This document shows, one piece after another, positions 30,401 to 40,174 of a stretch of DNA of 44,149 nt. The stretch is from NCBI GenBank assembly GCA_903772945.1, contig CAICTM010000881.1, positions 1 to 44,149 of the forward strand, written 5' to 3'. The notes under the pieces are model-generated. The model saw nothing but the letters and a program-made list of their open reading frames with translations, made no database searches and was not told the origin of the DNA. The stretch's first letter is position 1. Every line of letters begins with the position of its first letter. The translations under genes and the position numbers were made by a program. This DNA comes from Seminavis robusta. Lineage: Eukaryota; Bacillariophyta; Bacillariophyceae; Naviculales; Naviculaceae.

Positions 30401-32580
30401 GACGACAAGCCCAACTGGATCCAAGGACGAAAGCCCAAGTCGGATCCAAGGAGACAAGCCCAATCTGGATCCAAGGATGACAAGCCCAAGTCTGGATCCA
30501 AGGACGACAACCCAAATCTGGATCCAAGGACGACAACCCAAATCTGGATCCAAGGACGACAACCCAATCGGATCCAAGGACGACAAGCCCAAATCGGGAT
30601 CCAAGGACGACAAGCCAAAGTCGGGATCCAAGGACAACGAGCCCAAGTCGGGATCCAAGGACGACAAGCCAAAGTCGGGATCCAAGGACGACGAGCCCAA
30701 ATCGGGATCCAAGGACGACAAGCCCAAGTCGGATCCAAGGACGACAAGCCAAAGTCGGGATCCAAGGACGACAAGCCCAAGTCGATCCAAGGACGACAAG
30801 CCAAAGTCGGGATCCAAGGACGACAAGCCCTCCAAGTCGGGATCCAAGGACGACAAGCCATCAAGCGACTCCAAGGACGACAACCATCCAAGGACTCCAA
30901 GGACGACAAGCACAAGTCGGATCCAAGAGACAAGCCATCCAAGGACTCAGGACGACAAGCCATCCAAGTCAGGATCCAAGGAGACAAGTCCGGATCCAAG
31001 GAGACAAGCCATCCAAGGACGACAAGCCATCCAAGTCAGGATCCAAGGACGACAAGCCATCCAAGGACAGACAAGCCATCCAAGGACGACAAGCCATCCA
31101 AGGACGACAAGCCATCCAAGTCAGGATCCAAGGACGACAAGCCATCCAAGTCGAAGAAATCCAAGTCTGCTGATTCTGGCGAGGAACCTGGCGACAAGTC
31201 TGGAGGTCCTGATAGTCCAACCTGTGGAACCAAGAATCCTTGGGATGGTTTGAACTTGTGGGAAATTGCTGATCAAGGCATTGATTTCCCCACCTGTGGT
31301 GATGTTGGTCAAGTTGAGTCACTTAAGGGTGCTCCCTTGATGAAGGGTGGTGAATGTGAACGGGTTAATGTTTGCTTTGGAAATGCTGGCAATGGCTGGA
31401 TTCCGAAGACTGTTGACCGTGATGCCATCGGTGAGGACAACAATGGTCAAGGTGGTCTTGCCAGCTTCAATCAAAACAATGGTGAAAACAAGAAACCTAA
31501 CTATTTCCCGGGAAGCCAGTCTGTTGCCAACCCGAATGGTGGTGCTAATGGTGTCATGAATGAAAACTGTGATTTCGTGTGCGACCCATGTGAAGAGTAC
31601 ACCTGTGATGATGGAACTGTTGTGAAGAGGATTCTCCCCACCTGTGCGTTTGCGCAGTGCCCAGATGACCAAGACAGCACTGATGTGACCACTGACATGG
31701 TTTTCAGTAAGTACTTTGATGATGTCATTGTCAATCTTGTGTCCATTTCCGGTTGGCTCATCGCTTTTTCCTTCCTTTCCTTTTTTCAGCTCGTGGAGAT
31801 CCCCACTTCAAGACTTTCGGAGGAGAGCTCTATGACTTTCACGGAGAGTGCGATCTTGTTCTCCTTCGCAATCCTGAATTCAAGAACAAGCTGGGCATGG
31901 ATGTCCATATTCGAACCAAGATTACTGACTGGTGGTCATCTGTAGAATCTGCTGCCGTCCGCATTGGAGATAGCACTCTTGAGATCTTTGCCAATGACAA
32001 TGGAAAGGACTGGCTTTGGATCAATGGACAAGTCAATGGAGACTTAAAGGATGGAAAGTGGAACCGTGCTGATCTTTCTGGATTCATGGTGCGCTACAAG
32101 GAGACTGATGGCAAGTTCGGGCTCACCCGTCAAGTCAACATCTACTTGGAAGGTGTAAAGGAAGTCATGATCCTGAAGACTTTCAAGTCCTTTGTTCGTG
32201 TTGACATTGACTGGAAGGACAGTGAGAACTATTATGGTTCCACTGGACTTCTAGGAAGTCATGCTCACAACGGAGCTCGCCTTGGTCGTGATGGAGAGGC
32301 CATTACAGACCTCAATGCCTTCGGTCAGGAATGGCAGGTGCTGGCTACTGAGCCCCAGCTGTTCCACAGTTATGATGGAGCTGTGCTGCCACCCAACAAA
32401 TGTGTCCTTCCTGATATGGGTGGTGCAAAACAGGCTCTGCGCAAACGCCGCCTTGCTGAGGGTATGCCACGCGAAGAAGCTGAGGCTGCTTGCAGCCACT
32501 TGGTGGATTCTGCGGAGAAGGAGGCTTGTGTCTATGATGTCCTTGCCACCCAAGACTTGAACTTGGCCAGTGCTTGGTAA
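27477..32580 (+). CDS. Secreted GDPH / von Willebrand D-like repeat protein (adhesive-trail type)
   Basis: Three exons: 27477-27542 (22 codons, signal peptide MKLLQAVSFLLVANMAAA), 27897-31706 and 31790-32580; donors GTGAGT and GTAAGT, acceptors CAG. After the signal: a Cys-containing N-terminal domain, a double Asp-rich calcium-loop-like segment (YDANCDDKLDGEELDG then WVDKNSNLEID, ~300-330), seven DTKSGSK repeats, Pro-Glu repeats, a second Cys domain, more Pro-Glu repeats, a long KSGSKDDKP repeat, a Cys-rich domain, and a C-terminal domain starting RGDPHFKTFGGELYDFHGEC. That GDPH motif occurs in diatom adhesive-trail proteins and resembles von Willebrand D. Exon 2 enters the long repeat in one frame and leaves it in another; many one- or few-base deletions lie at about 30060-31100, so this copy is either damaged or misassembled. 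A likely role is extracellular mucilage or adhesion (inference). Confidence 0.75.
29112..29258 (+). repeat. 21-bp tandem repeat x7 encoding DTKSGSK
   Basis: Seven consecutive 21-base units, each encoding Asp-Thr-Lys-Ser-Gly-Ser-Lys, lie in frame inside exon 2 of the GDPH gene. The units look near-identical at the DNA level, implying recent expansion or homogenisation. Regular Lys and Ser suggest a charged, phosphorylatable spacer (inference). Confidence 0.9.
29971..31160 (+). repeat. ~27-bp repeat array encoding KSGSKDDKP, with many indels
   Basis: Units of about 27 bases with the core GGATCCAAGGATGAC or GGATCCAAGGACGAC run for about 1.2 kb. The intended frame gives Lys-Ser-Gly-Ser-Lys-Asp-Asp-Lys-Pro. 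The first frame break, near 30060, looks like loss of 13 bases (GGATCC joined directly to CCAAG). Single-base losses are visible near 30260 and 30313 (GGATCCAGG) and 30393 (GGACCAAGG), with more to 31000. All six frames stay open for long distances. Toward the right the unit shortens to GACGACAAGCCATCCAAG. Confidence 0.9.
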
Positions 32581-34587
32581 GACAGTGGAATGTTGCGTGC
32601 AGTACCCATTTGGCTGAGTGACGAAGGTAGCTGTTTGTGGGAGGCGCATAGCTCTTAAAACCAGTAGTTGAGATTATTTATTAAAAGGGGTTTGCATGTC
32701 GCTCTCTGTGATGCTGCGCTGAGATTTGCAATTGTGTTCTTTGGTGTTTGAGAAAGTACAATACCGCACCTGAGCTCCCAAAAGCCTACGCGGATTGTCT
32801 TTTTTACAACTGCTTCCGTACAGCCTCCGGCAGGTCCCCCGCTTGAGGCCGAGGCCCCGTGTTGTCCACTTTTTCTCCTGAGAGATGCTTCCTTGGCCCT
32901 AACTACATTGCTATTATTACTGTTTTTGAACACTCTCAATAGTTGCTGTCTGCTGTCGAGGAGTAAGAGGCAGACCCAGTTGCTGTCTTTCGAGTGACGG
33001 GTCTGTTATTGTTGCCAGCGTGGCCCGAATCTTCAAAAATAATGCCAAAAGGGCAGAACAGTTCAATTCAGCTCGTTGTCTTCAAATCTTGGGCGAGTAC
33101 GTCCGGTGGCGCTACCGGTACCGGTACTCTATTTGCGCCTCTTCTCACCCGTACCGGTACCATTGTACCTAACAGTCGCCACGCCAGCAGCAGTTTCGTT
33201 GCTATCTGACAAACTCGAGCGTCTTAACTTTGGCAAGTATAGGAGCATCTTTTGTGCTGCGGTACAGATAGTAGCTACGCATGTGAATGCTTCGTTCGTT
33301 CCAGGCTGCTTTCGGCAGTGTCCTCACTGTTGTTCTCGTTCTCGTCAAGCACGAGCAGTTAGTCTGCAAAGTACGTGTAGTTTATTTCTACGCGTAGTGA
33401 TTGAGTTAATAATTAGTAGCTAAGATAGATAGTCTGCCTATTCTCAACCAGTCAGTTCCAAATGCAGACTGACCAGCCAACATTTTACAAAGAAGAGAGA
33501 GATATGCAAGCAACCTACCAAGTACTATACTATGTTTCTGTGCTCCTGCATCAAGATGCTTTTCTCCGCCGTACTCACTTTACTACGATTGGTCGTGCCT
33601 CGACGCTCATTCTTTGTATTGTCCTCGCCCGCTGCTTCCGGCGTGACAATCACTCCGCAGAGTATCCTTTCTAGAGAACCATTCCAGACGCAGGCATTGG
33701 CTGCAACAAGGCTATTGGTGTAGCATTTTGTGTACGACGAGCTCTCCGACAAGCACAAGTGGGGAGAATCGTCGTTGCATCTTCATTTCAGTAAGACACA
33801 AGTCGTTCCTTGAGTAAGAAGAATGGTTGATGGACTACAACAGCTGTGTCGATTCACTTTGCGCGACAAGTATATTGCGGAGGATCTCGTTCCAGTGCTA
33901 TCCACCGCCTTGGTAAGCAACATCCATCCATGTCTCTACGAAATTCTTGCTAGTATGAACCGATACTTCTGCTTGAAAGTGTCATTGCATCCGTCCCTGG
34001 AAGAATCAAAAAGGCGGAGAATTGAGATGAAAATTACACCAAGACTTCGATGCCCTTGAATCCCTTGAATCCCAATACTACCAGGTAGAAGTCGATATAG
34101 TTACATGCCTTGATTGTGAAGAAGAACCCGGTGCAAACCTTTGTTCGAACGCCTTCTTCCATAAAGAGCGTCTTCTTACTATCTTTGGACGAAGCTGCCA
34201 GCACCGGGAAATCACGGGGTCAACGTTGACTTCCCATCCTTGGGCAACGAAGAATCTCTGTTCTTCTCCACTTTCGGTAACGCCACTCGTTCTAAAGCAT
34301 CATTTTGTTTGGCAGCCAAGCCGGTAATAATTAATATACAAGGCCAAACTGTGAGAGCTTGATTCAAAGCCACCACGGTCTGAAATCCTACAGCTTTTCA
34401 ACAGCTCCCTTCCTCGAGACCCAATGCATCGATTTAACTTTCTTTGGTTCCAGTTTCCTTTTGCACTGGCTACTAGCTAGGTACCGGCGGGCAATAGTCT
34501 TGGGTTGCTTTCCTGTTTCTCGGGTGAAGATCAGAGTACTAGCTAGTCTAGTATGTCATGGACGACTGACAGCCTTAATTATGCTTC
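32581..34587. other. Intergenic; nothing firm
   Basis: About 2 kb between the GDPH gene and the copia element. TACCGGTACC palindromes occur at about 33112-33130 and 33148-33165. A short plus-strand open piece at 33823-33912 (MVDGLQQLCRFTLRDKY onward, then a GTAAGC donor-like site) could be a gene relic, but no partner exon or domain was found. Confidence 0.45.
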
Positions 34588-34645
34588 AGTAGTAGTAGTT
34601 GTTGTTGTTGCAGTAGTGGTGGTGGTGGTGGCGGTGGTGGTGGTT
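34588..34645. repeat. Trinucleotide microsatellite, GTA/GTT/GGT
   Basis: Runs of GTA, GTT and then GGT triplets abut the left LTR of the copia element. This is simple-sequence DNA; it makes the left insertion boundary hard to fix. Confidence 0.85.
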
Positions 34646-34648
34646 TTT

Positions 34649-34942
34649 TGAAGGCTTTGAAGCTTCTAGATTGCGAGCCTATTAATCATTAATCTACCTA
34701 GAAAATTCATCTCCTCATTCTCACTTCGGTGAGAACAGCTCTTGTTCGGTTACTCTTGGGCCTCCAAATCTCTCTCTTTTACATTCAAACATTGCATTAT
34801 TGCATCCAAATTTCATTTACTTACATCCAGAATATCATTGCTGGACACACGAGGTGAGTACATCCTAAGGTGCTTACAGACCAAAGAACTCCAAATACTC
34901 CACTTAAGAATCACAGTTCCCTTGGAAATAGTCCTCGGAACA
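34649..34942 (-). repeat. Copia 3' LTR (complete)
   Basis: Read on the minus strand this LTR starts TGTTCCGAGG and ends AGCCTTCA, giving the usual TG...CA ends and about 294 bp. Its inner border is set by the polypurine tract at 34943-34955. The outer ~200 bp match 41455-41657. Confidence 0.82.
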
Positions 34943-34955
34943 CCCTCTCCTCTTT
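34943..34955 (-). other. Copia polypurine tract
   Basis: The minus strand reads AAAGAGGAGAGGG directly before the LTR's TG, the position and composition expected of a plus-strand primer of LTR retrotransposons. It is what extends the 3' LTR beyond the part shared with the right-hand copy. Confidence 0.75.
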
Positions 34956-35584
34956 GGCTGGAAGCCCATACTTCAATCTTCTTTAACAAACATTCAATAC
35001 TCGTCGTCTCCACAGAAAGTGCCCACGTGCTTCTTGTAATCACTTCCTCCAACGTTCTTGATGAAAATGTCACTGCACGTTTCCGTGTTCGAGATCCACT
35101 TCACATAAATCGTCTCTTCTTCCTTCAACTCGCGAAGGAAATTGATCCTTGTTGCCACATGTCTTGTACGTCCTGTAGACATCCAGCCATTGGCCAGATC
35201 AACGGTGCCCTTGTTGTCCATGTACAGAATCATTGGTTTCTTGACCTTCAACGCCATGGATTCTAAAATGCGCATCGTGTACAGTATGTCTTGTGCACAC
35301 TCCGTGCCGGCCACGAATTCCGCTTTGGTCACAGACAGCGTCATACACTTCTGCATCTTGCTTCTTGCCGTGACCAGCGCGTTATTCGGGAATGTAGATA
35401 CTCCTGAAACGCTTCTTCGTGTCATTGGATCTGCTGCGTAATCCGAGTCCGACGGTCCATGCACGACAAACTTGTAGTCTCGCGATCCATCCCACGTGCC
35501 CACTGGCTGCAACGTTAAGCCCCTGTTTGGAGTGCACGTGCAGTAGTCCAAAAGTCGGTACATTGCTTTCATATGGGCCAACAC

Positions 35585-36755
35585 AGAGGAGAGTTTACCT
35601 CAGTTCCTCCCAACTTTAATTGTGAAGCATTTATTTAAGCATTTTCTACCAAGGCTACATAAAAACTAGTGACTTAGACCAACACACAGGAGTAAGATTT
35701 GATGAACGCAAACCAGAATACTATTATTTTACTATACGTCTGTACCATGGATTGTAAATATACGGCTCCTGAGAGTATGGCATGTGTCCAGAACTATTGA
35801 AACGTACACTATTACTATACGAGTTTCTTCAATGCAGGATTTGAATTATTGGCTTATATCTTTGAGGGCTCTCCTAATACGCCTCCAGAGAGTATGTCAT
35901 GTGTCACGAACTATTGAAAAGTATACTATTACTATACGGTTTGAGTCAATGCATGATTTGCGATTAAAGCTTATATCTTTAAGGGCGCCCTTACTAACGC
36001 CTGTGCAGGATAGCTAATGTCTTATTTTAACTAGTTACAAAAATGACATAAGCCAGAAAATTCGAATCCTGCATAGCAAATGACGCTATAAACAATTCTG
36101 TACGAATCTAACAAAAAGGTTAATTACGATTGCCTACTGTTTTACTATATGTATTCGCTCTGTGCAGGATTCGTGTTCTTTGGCGATTTCACGGAACATG
36201 ATAGCACGATCAATGCATGTTTCAAAAGTCACCTTTACTTATGCCTATGCAGGAAGCGATTATACTGGTTAACAGAAGATATAAGGTCGCTAGTTCGATT
36301 CCTGCGTAGCAAGTTTTTTGCACCCCTTGTATCTTTTACTATGCAATCTGCAGTACGCATTCACCAGGGAGGGCAGTCACAAATTCTCATATGGTGCCCT
36401 TTGTCAAGCTAGGACTTAAAAAATTCAAGTCCTGCTTATCAACGATTTTACACTATTTACTATACACAGTACTGTATGCATCTACTAATTTCACAATTCA
36501 AAAAGGAATTTAGTACCGTTTGTGCAAACCACACTACGATTCTATAGTAAAATAGTATGATTGTGCTTTGTCAACACGAAATGGTACTCTGTCTCGCTGC
36601 ATGCTAGCTACCGGTACTACCAGTACTTACCTAGCTAGCTAGCTACTAGCTATAGAGCCACTCTCCTCTTTCTTTATCTTCTAACTTTCTTTAAATAAAA
36701 TAATTTTATTTCAAATAAAACCTATGCTCCTCAGTGGCTCCCCTAGGGTCGTTAA
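35585..36755. mobile_element. Unclassified ~1.1-kb insertion in copia pol
   Basis: Non-coding, AT-rich DNA splits the copia frame between ELSRFGGNAT (to ~36755) and AHMKAMYRLLDYC (from 35584). Near the ends, AGAGGAGAGT (about 35586-35595) is the reverse complement of ACTCTCCTCT (about 36660-36669), a possible 10-bp terminal inverted repeat, but ~90 bp of extra sequence remain outside on the right and I find no target-site duplication. Inside are a 118-bp tandem duplication and a family of TCCTGCNTAGCA-like motifs in both orientations. An AAATAAAA/TTTTATTT hairpin lies at 36693-36711. Borders are approximate. Confidence 0.55.
35766..36000. repeat. 118-bp tandem duplication
   Basis: Two adjacent units, 35766-35883 and 35884-36000, share CTCC(T/A)GAGAGTATG, GAACTATTGAAA, ACTATTACTATACG and GCTTATATCTTT in the same order. 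They have diverged noticeably, so the duplication is not recent. Confidence 0.8.
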
Positions 36756-37383
36756 TGTGGCGTTGCCGCCAAATCTTGAGAGTTCTCTTCCTCTGTTGAG
36801 AACATCTAGTCTGCTCCACCTCATCATGTGGAGAATCTTGCCCACACCCGACATGTACTTTGCTTGGTCCTTGTCTTCGATCTTGGCGTCTGGTTCTCCT
36901 GCTCTTAGGACGTCACCAGCTACTGCTGGTGTACTGTGCGACTGGCCTGGCAATCCGAATTCGTCGCGATAACTTTGAAGGAGCACTGGTTGAGTGAACT
37001 TCAACGTCTGGTTCTTCCAATCATGGTCGACCTTGCATCCAACGTATTCTTGGAGTTCTCCAACATCATCACATTCGAAGAACTGCTGCAAGTCGGACTT
37101 AGCAGCAAACACACGCCCTTTTGGTCCTATGATCAGGCAATCGTCAACCCAGCTGATCAACATCACCAGCCCTTCTTTCATCCACTTGAAATGCAAGCAT
37201 GAATCGGCCTTGCTTCTTGTCATCTGCATCTTCCTTAGAGCGTCCACGAGCACTCTCCACCACTGTAGTACTGCCTGTTTGGTCCCGTACAATGTCCTCA
37301 TCAACAACAAGACAACGTTTGCTGGAAGCAAACGCTCGAAACCTTGTGGGATTTGGATGTAGATCTTGTGTTCTGGTCGGAAT

Positions 37384-37470
37384 CTATGAATTCCTAATTA
37401 TCTTAAAAATATGTCTTTGTTTGCTCGGTGACACTGGAGGCAATTTCCTGGTATATATACCATTTCATCA
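37384..37470 (-). repeat. TRIM-like 3' LTR
   Basis: An 87-bp LTR copy starting CTATGAATTCC and ending CATTTCATCA on the plus strand, next to the polypurine tract (plus-strand CTCCCCC at 37471-37477). It differs from the other copy at one base (TCTTAAAA against TCCTAAAA). It contains the palindrome GGTATATATACC. Confidence 0.92.
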
Positions 37471-38265
37471 CTCCCCCATTGCCGAACAACTCTGCAGGTT
37501 CTCTCGAATCACGTCGTGGGACTGGTGATTCTTGAGTTCGAGCAGTTGGTGACACCCAGCACTAATTCGCATGTACTGGTGTGTATGCAGGTATTTATTT
37601 ACGCTTTAGCGCTGCCTGTACTCAAGCGCTAGCCTTCAAGATCATTGGAAGGGATCTTCTTACGTACGTCAGTAGAGGTTCGTCGGGTTCTCATCCGGAA
37701 CTGACGTCAGTGGAGGTACGTGTTCTCTGACGCGACTCGTGTGTTCTCCCCCGGAACCTTGTAGAAATTCCGGGACTATGTGGGGAACTCCGAGTGTGGA
37801 TACTACTGTACGGTGTTCTTCGGCGAATGCAAGGGAAGCGAACTGATGCTATCTATCTTGCATACGGAAGGGTACTGACTGTGGTGGTACCAGTAGGATA
37901 CTCGTACGTTCTTCGCTTAACTCACGAACGGTGGTGGAGAGCCATTTCTGAAGGACTTAGACGATTTCACTAGTTGTTTGCCATGCAGTGTCACGGTGGG
38001 AAGGAGAACCCCCCCAGAGCATGACTACTATGTTATCTATTGAACATCTTTATACTATTTGACTGTAGAGGCTTGCTATCTCTAAGCCTGGAGGTGAACT
38101 TCTCCCCCAAGTCTTTACGAGGAATGGTTGGTGTTGCACGGGGAATTGAAGACCATAACTCCCCCGGAACGGGTGGTGTTCGTGTTCAGGTTCCAAGCCT
38201 ACTAATGAATCATATACTACGGAGTAGAGGGGGACTCACGGGGTACCCTTACAGTACTGTTAATC

Positions 38266-38352
38266 CTATGAATTCCTAATTATCCTAAAAATATGTCTTT
38301 GTTTGCTCGGTGACACTGGAGGCAATTTCCTGGTATATATACCATTTCATCA
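38266..38352 (-). repeat. TRIM-like 5' LTR
   Basis: The 87-bp partner LTR. On the minus strand the sequence right after it is GATTAACAGTACTG, which does not begin with the TGG expected for a primer-binding site pairing with an intact tRNA 3' end; priming may use an internal tRNA region, or the site has changed. Confidence 0.92.
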
Positions 38353-40174
38353 GGAATGGGGCAAGCAAGAACGCTCCGCAAACGTCCATTACTTCTGCCC
38401 AACATTCTCCCAGCAGCATCAGAATAAGGCAGATCCTGATGGTGTGCTCAGCTGCCACTGGTGCCGCTTTGTCGTCCTCATCATAATGCTCGCCATCTAT
38501 CTGCTCGAAGCCACGTGCCACCATTCTGGCACGGAATTTGCCATTCGATTTCTTCTTCATTGCCCATTTCGTTGATAGGACAGTAGACCCTTGTGGCAAG
38601 TCATCGACCTTTTTGGTATTCTTCTTCGACAGCATCTTGCCACTCTTCTTTGTCACCGGTGGCCATTGCTTCGTTATATGTGAGCACGTGTAGTTCATGC
38701 GCGTTGGTAAATCCTCCACCAATGCCGGCACCGACACATGCCACTTCTCCAAATGCTTCTGGGAAACGTTCCATGGCATCATAGTAGCGTTCTTCTGTCG
38801 CTTTTAGGCCAATCTTGTAATCTGCGGTTGCGCCACCAACCTCCATGGTCTCTATTAATCTATTTGGTCCCTTCACCGTGCGACCTGATCGTGTCTGCCT
38901 TGTTTTGGGTACTGCCCCTTCGACTTCTCCTGTGTCGCCAGGTTCTTCACCTTCCGGTTCTTCGTTCCCTTCTTCCAGGTTCTCTTCTCCTTGGAATTCT
39001 TCTTCGACGCCGATTTCATTCGAGTCGACCAACGTATCCTCGTTGTTTGTTCCCTCTCCAGCTTTCTTGCTCTTCGGGTAGTACATCCTGTGTAACCACA
39101 TAACGTCTCTTGTTACATGGACTCTCCTTGTGTTCGGGTCCCACATCTCGTAACAATTGCCTGCATGTGCAGCTGGATACCCAACAAACATGCAGACGAC
39201 ACCACGGTCCTTTCCTTTTGGCTGTAGCTTGGACGTTATCGTGACCGTACCTGCTTCTCCTCTTGAGGTGATCAACATACGGTGGATTTTCACCCAGAAT
39301 GTGCTCGTATCGCGTCTTCAGTGTTCCTTCCAATCGCACTGGTACCAATCCATCGAGTTTGGTTGCTGTTTCTGCTGCTTTCGGGAACACCAAATGTCTC
39401 ACATATTCTGGTACGTTGGCATCGGTACACATGGCTCTGGCTCTGTTTCCGATAACACGAAACCCAACTTCCACTGGTGAGTTCTGCTGCGGTGTGTCTC
39501 TTGCAGTGCACACATAGGCGAGTCCAAGTCTCCAGTCTTTGCTTTCACATCTCTTCTCGGGTTTCTTGTTTTCTCCAGCATTATCCATGCGTAAATACTT
39601 TGGCATGATGCTGTTGCTCTTCATTCGGTAGAGCTTTTCTGCTGTTGGTTCGATCATTCCACTCTTGCTCTGGAACATGTCGGTGATCTTCAGTCCTGCA
39701 TAGCCGGAAACCATCATCCTCCATACTTTGCAGATTGTTCCTGGTTCACCACTCTTGTTGTCGCGTCTCCTAAGATCGCAGCAATCGAGGTAGAATCGAT
39801 CTGCATCTTTGGTTGCTTGCGAATCAACCTCTGTTCCTTTAGGAATGTTCTTTTGCTTTGCTTTTCCGATGGAGCATGCTTCACACGTGTCCAGCGTTCC
39901 TCTCGTAAGTGTCCACCCTAAGTAGGCTGCCACCTTGCGAGTGGTATCTTCGTTGATGTGTCCCAGTAGACTGTGTGCTTGTAGGATGTTGCACTTCTTC
40001 TTGGGAGTCTCGATGTTTGACATCCCAACTTGATGTCGAATCTGAGCTCCATGTCTCCTTTCTGGATGGCAATGTGGTCACCATCCCCACTCAACGACCA
40101 ACCATTCATCAGTCTCTTGGTAATGCTCACCAAATTGAATGGACAGTCAGGACAAACTGACACTTCTTGGAACA

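Larger units (their letters stand above)
37384..38352 (-). mobile_element. Miniature LTR retrotransposon (TRIM-like) nested in copia
   Basis: A 969-bp element bounded by 87-bp direct repeats (37384-37470 and 38266-38352) that differ at one site. It is flanked by GGAAT on both sides (37379-37383 and 38353-38357), a 5-bp target-site duplication. On the minus strand the LTR starts TGATGAAATGG, and GGCAATGGGGGAG lies directly before the 3' LTR as a polypurine tract, so it has the same orientation as its host. The 795-bp interior has no credible ORF. Removing the element plus one GGAAT restores the copia reverse-transcriptase frame (APF joined to RPEHKIY), which proves the borders. It must be moved by enzymes of another element. 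Confidence 0.92.

Noticed and set aside
29793..30999. Three long minus-strand ORFs (319-388 codons) rich in LSSLDPDLG-like repeats
   Set aside because: They are mirror readings of the stop-free 27-bp repeat in the GDPH gene; none extends into unique sequence that looks like protein.
36255..36312. Possible tRNA gene around AGTTCGATTCC
   Set aside because: The B-box-like core is good, but the T-arm stem does not pair and no matching acceptor stem or A box is found.
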